Position numbers and translations under genes: made by a program
Shown here: piece after piece, positions 41,447 through 43,941 of the stretch
Layout: each line of letters starts with the position of its first letter
Numbering within the stretch: the stretch's first letter is position 1
The notes under the pieces: generated by a model
Told to the model about the DNA's origin: nothing
Database searches by the model: none
Seen by the model: only the letters and a program-made list of their open reading frames with translations
From: Olsenella sp. Marseille-P4559
GTDB lineage: Bacteria; Actinomycetota; Coriobacteriia; Coriobacteriales; Atopobiaceae
Direction of reading: 5' to 3'
DNA: 43,941 nt
Assembly: GCF_900605015.1 (NCBI RefSeq)
Contig: NZ_LR027574.1
Coordinates: forward strand, 580,723-624,663

Positions 41447-41725
41447 CTAGTCCAAGAGTGCGTCATCCTCGTCAAGGTTGGCTATGAGGTCATTGGCCCT
41501 CGGCGCCAGCTGCGACACGGACTCCCCAAGGGCCGCACCAGCTCCGGAGACGATTGGAATCACCGACTCCACCGCGGAAGCGAATCGCTCTGAGGCAATG
41601 CCCTCGACGGCGAGGGCGCGCAGGATGGCGTTGTACTGCTCGCCAATCTCCACGAGGGCCGCCGCGCTCTGCATGACCCTCTTCACGTTGTCTGAGACCT
41701 CGCTGTCGAGAATCCTGAGATCCAT
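41447..41725 (-). CDS. Small helical protein, second candidate toxin partner
   Basis: This protein of about 92 residues starts MDLRILDSEVSDNVKRVMQSAAALVEIGEQY and is largely helical, ending NDLIANLDEDDALLD. Start 41725 was chosen because the family-like helix begins there; the open frame reaches back to 41851 but overlaps the upstream gene. Size, fold and operon place suggest a LXG-type accessory protein. No catalytic motif. Confidence 0.6.
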   Translation of the reverse strand: MDLRILDSEVSDNVKRVMQSAAALVEIGEQYNAILRALAVEGIASERFASAVESVIPIVSGAGAALGESVSQLAPRANDLIANLDEDDALLD

Positions 41726-41751
41726 GCTCACCAACCCCCTCTGCGACACCG

Positions 41752-42192
41752 TCAGAGCATCGCCCTGCGTCTGGCCTGCTCCTCCGCCTCGAGCCTTACC
41801 TGTTCTGCACGCTCCCGCACCCTCTCTGCGCGAATCTCGTCCCGGAGCCATGACGCCCGAAGGCGCTCCTGCTCGAGCTCGTCCTCCAGGCGATATTGCA
41901 TGGACCGCACCCTGTCCTCGATGTCATCGAAGACCATCGAGACCCTCCAGCCCATTTCACACCTCAGGTGATCCCCCATGCGCTCGGCATACTTCTGGCC
42001 AATGCGCACTCCGGGAACCTCCGCCGCCCGCTGGACAACGCAGATCCTATCAAAGAGCTGATCCTGGAAGTACCCCGAGGACATCGACACCTCGTGCCGG
42101 AACTCCGACAGGTCCTCGATGTTCCGTTCGAGCTCCGCCATGTGGCCCGTGCAGGCATCCAGCTGTCCGTTCAGCATGGCAAGGCTGGGCAT
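41752..42192 (-). CDS. Coiled-coil protein, first gene of the lipase module
   Basis: This 146-residue protein is nearly all helical. It begins MPSLAMLNGQLDACTGHMAELERNIEDLSEF and ends in a long charged coiled coil (ELEQERLRASWLRDEIRAER and a Glu/Arg/Ala-rich tail). AAAGGAGG before the ATG is the best ribosome site of the operon. Length and layout recall DUF5082/DUF3958-type proteins at the head of type VII toxin operons, but I cannot assign a family. A TACAAT -10 box lies about 115 bases upstream. Confidence 0.55.
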   Translation of the reverse strand: MPSLAMLNGQLDACTGHMAELERNIEDLSEFRHEVSMSSGYFQDQLFDRICVVQRAAEVPGVRIGQKYAERMGDHLRCEMGWRVSMVFDDIEDRVRSMQYRLEDELEQERLRASWLRDEIRAERVRERAEQVRLEAEEQARRRAML

Positions 42193-42345
42193 AGGGACCT
42201 CCTTTGTCGCGAAGGCGGGGCAAGGTCATGGCCGGCAATACCCTCTGACTCGCATGGGACGCCCCCTCATTCAGAACGGATCCAATAAGCTGACGTCTTG
42301 AGGTTATTGTACATAAGAAACTGTTCACCTATATGAGGGAAGTGC

Positions 42346-43941
42346 GACGGCGTCAGTCTTTTGTGGGCAGGCAAGCCTCCGGGATCCCGAGCCAGCCTTC
42401 CGACCTGAACCGGACCTCGGCGCCGAGCATCTCGACGGAGCCCCGGACAGGATATTCGTAGCCCTTGCCTTCGAATGCTAGCGCATCGCCTGCCGCAGGG
42501 CCTCCTGAATATGCGGCGATCTCCTTCCGCTTCCGCCTCTCGAGCCTCTTCGGCCCCCTGCGCTCGTCGCGTGAGAGATGCGGTATGGGGCGCCCGGATG
42601 CCTGCCTCGAGCGTATGCGCGCCATGTCCGACGCTCCCTGCATGGACCATGCGCAGGGGACGCCCGCCATCCTCGACTTGTAGACATGCTGGTTCTCGCT
42701 CTCCATCGTGCCGAGCGAGGGGCCGGGGACGCCGATGCGGTCTGCATGCGAGCGCAGGTACCTGATGACCCCCGGCGCGATGTCCGCCTTCGCCGTGCCC
42801 TCCCCGGCCATGCGCTCGAGGAGGCCTGCGCACCCCTCCGCATCGCCTCCGTATATGAGCCTCATCGCCTGGAGGCGCTCCTCCTCGTGCTCCCGCCCGA
42901 AGCAGGCGGAGACGGCCCTGTTCACGTGGAAGGGGTCCATATGCCCGACGGCGTCGCATCCGATGGCTCCGAGCCATCCGAGCCCGCCGGAGCACCACGA
43001 GGCCCCGTCGAAGCCCGAGTGGACCTCCTCGACCGCATCGAGCCTGTAGACGCTCCCCACGGCAGCGATGCCCTGGCGCCACAGCTCGTCGGGCGTGCCG
43101 GCGCATCCGAAGCTCACGGGATCCAGCCTGAGGTTCTTCCTCCCATGCCTCTCCTTGCCCCGGTATGCGGTCATCGCCTTTATCTCCAGGTGCCTCCTGC
43201 CGCCTGCATGCTGGAGGGCGACGACGGTGCCGTCGGACTCCACGCAGAGGGTCCCGGAGCTTATCCTGCCTTCCGGGACCACGCCGTCCTGCCAGAGCTC
43301 CAGCTCCCGGCTGCGGTCGTCCGCCTCGCATGCGCGCCCTGCCCTGCGCACGCACCGCATGACCGCATCCCTCGAGACGGCGGACGAGCCCGTGTATGCG
43401 GCGGCATCCGCTGCATGCTGGTAGGATGCCTGCGCGGCGAGCCAGACGAGCTCCGCCTCCAGCCCCGGCGAGATCCTTGCAGAGGGCGCGAGCCCCATGA
43501 GGGCGTCGAGGGGGGCATCCACGTTGCCTGCACGGTCCGTGCAGCGCCTGCGCCTGAAGCTGACATCGCCGAGCCTCGTCGCGACCATGCGGGTGCGGAT
43601 GTCGTGGACATGCATCCCTTCCGGCAGGCTGGCGCAGAGCTCCCTGTCCATCTCCTCGAGGGCCTGCGCATAGGCAGCGGCTGCCGCCCCCATGATCGAG
43701 GACAGCACATTCCCCTCCATCTCCCAGGCGGCATCCCCGTCCTCCGGATGGGCAGCGAGGCCCCTCAGCGCATCGAGCACGATCGGGCAGATGGCAGCTG
43801 CCAGCCGCTCCAGTGATGTATCCTTCTCCATATGGCGGATCCTTCCCTTCCTTGTCTCAGCAACTCAGAAGGTTAGAGGGACCCGCCTCTTCTTTCCAGA
43901 TGGCATTCCGCAGCCTGGACCCACAAAAACATTACGCCGTC
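42346..43941 (-). mobile_element. ISLre2-family element
   Basis: The left end GACGGCGTCAGTCTTTTGTG (42346-42365) and the reverse complement of the window end (GACGGCGTAATGTTTTTGTG) are inverted repeats with few mismatches. The element is therefore about 1,596 bp and ends at, or within a few bases of, the last base of the window. The target duplication cannot be checked without the right flank. Confidence 0.8.
42353..43831 (-). CDS. ISLre2-family transposase
   Basis: This 492-residue protein resembles the UPF0236/ISLre2 transposase group. An N-terminal helical part contains HDIRTRMVATRLGDVSFRRRRC, the middle has ISPGLEAELVWLAAQASYQHAADAA, and ESDGTVVALQ...EIKAMTAYRG carries the first acidic catalytic residues. 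CDAVGHMDPFHVNRAV holds a further conserved Asp, and GTMESENQHVYKSRM the likely final Glu. The frame is complete and its stop lies inside the left inverted repeat. The element sits about 150 bases upstream of the lipase module. Confidence 0.85.
   Translation of the reverse strand: MEKDTSLERLAAAICPIVLDALRGLAAHPEDGDAAWEMEGNVLSSIMGAAAAAYAQALEEMDRELCASLPEGMHVHDIRTRMVATRLGDVSFRRRRCTDRAGNVDAPLDALMGLAPSARISPGLEAELVWLAAQASYQHAADAAAYTGSSAVSRDAVMRCVRRAGRACEADDRSRELELWQDGVVPEGRISSGTLCVESDGTVVALQHAGGRRHLEIKAMTAYRGKERHGRKNLRLDPVSFGCAGTPDELWRQGIAAVGSVYRLDAVEEVHSGFDGASWCSGGLGWLGAIGCDAVGHMDPFHVNRAVSACFGREHEEERLQAMRLIYGGDAEGCAGLLERMAGEGTAKADIAPGVIRYLRSHADRIGVPGPSLGTMESENQHVYKSRMAGVPCAWSMQGASDMARIRSRQASGRPIPHLSRDERRGPKRLERRKRKEIAAYSGGPAAGDALAFEGKGYEYPVRGSVEMLGAEVRFRSEGWLGIPEACLPTKD

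Noticed and set aside
1-43941. CRISPR array or replication origin
   Set aside because: No regularly spaced identical repeats with unique spacers were seen, and no DnaA-box cluster was noticed.

Overview
The window (43,941 bases, mostly about 60-65% GC, above 70% in the insertion-sequence block) looks like a chromosome segment of a Coriobacteriia actinobacterium, probably an Olsenella/Atopobiaceae relative. This is inferred from the high-GC codon use, a type I-beta DAHP synthase next to tyrA, the fused aroE-aroK gene, the membrane LuxR protein, and the arginine deiminase and PTS genes. No rRNA or species marker is present, so the assignment is tentative.

Layout. (1) 1-4100: tRNA-Arg(CCG), a flavodoxin, and a small toxin-antitoxin/Fic island with two paralogous BrnT-like toxin plus ribbon-helix-helix antitoxin pairs flanking a class II Fic protein. 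(2) 4490-16861: a nearly complete aromatic amino acid supercluster (aroF-tyrA-aroB, then aroA-aroC-pheA-aroEK, then a PTS EIIB-AroQ fusion). All seven shikimate steps and both the Phe and Tyr branch enzymes are present. An opposite-strand operon for sugar uptake and breakdown (fructose-type PTS IIB/IIC and a KDPG/KHG-type aldolase) sits in the middle, and its likely XRE regulator is translationally coupled to aroA. (3) 16874-18760: 5-formyl-THF cyclo-ligase and trpS. (4) 18998-27475: a SprT-like metallopeptidase gene, then a Russian-doll stack of mobile elements. A small ISL3-family deletion derivative is split by one IS21-family element (IS-A), which carries a second IS21 element (IS-B) inside its istB and a third (IS-C) inside its right end. 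Target duplications for the ISL3, IS-A and IS-B insertions can be read directly. (5) 27551-31581: a membrane protein, a low-GC secreted amidase, and a very large membrane protein with two LuxR helix-turn-helix domains. (6) 31965-38532: arginine deiminase and ornithine carbamoyltransferase, then polyphosphate kinase and an RlmD/TrmA-type RNA methyltransferase. (7) 38568-42192: a module resembling a type VII-secreted lipase toxin (TslA-like, lipase domain first), with a putative exported immunity protein and small helical partner proteins. (8) 42346-43941: an ISLre2-family element whose outer end coincides with the window end.

Most noteworthy: the EIIB-AroQ fusion, which may tie PTS phosphorylation to the shikimate pathway; the nested IS stack, whose genes carry a striking excess of A-to-G and T-to-C changes that erase catalytic residues but cannot create stop codons; the TslA-like toxin module; and the double-headed membrane LuxR protein.
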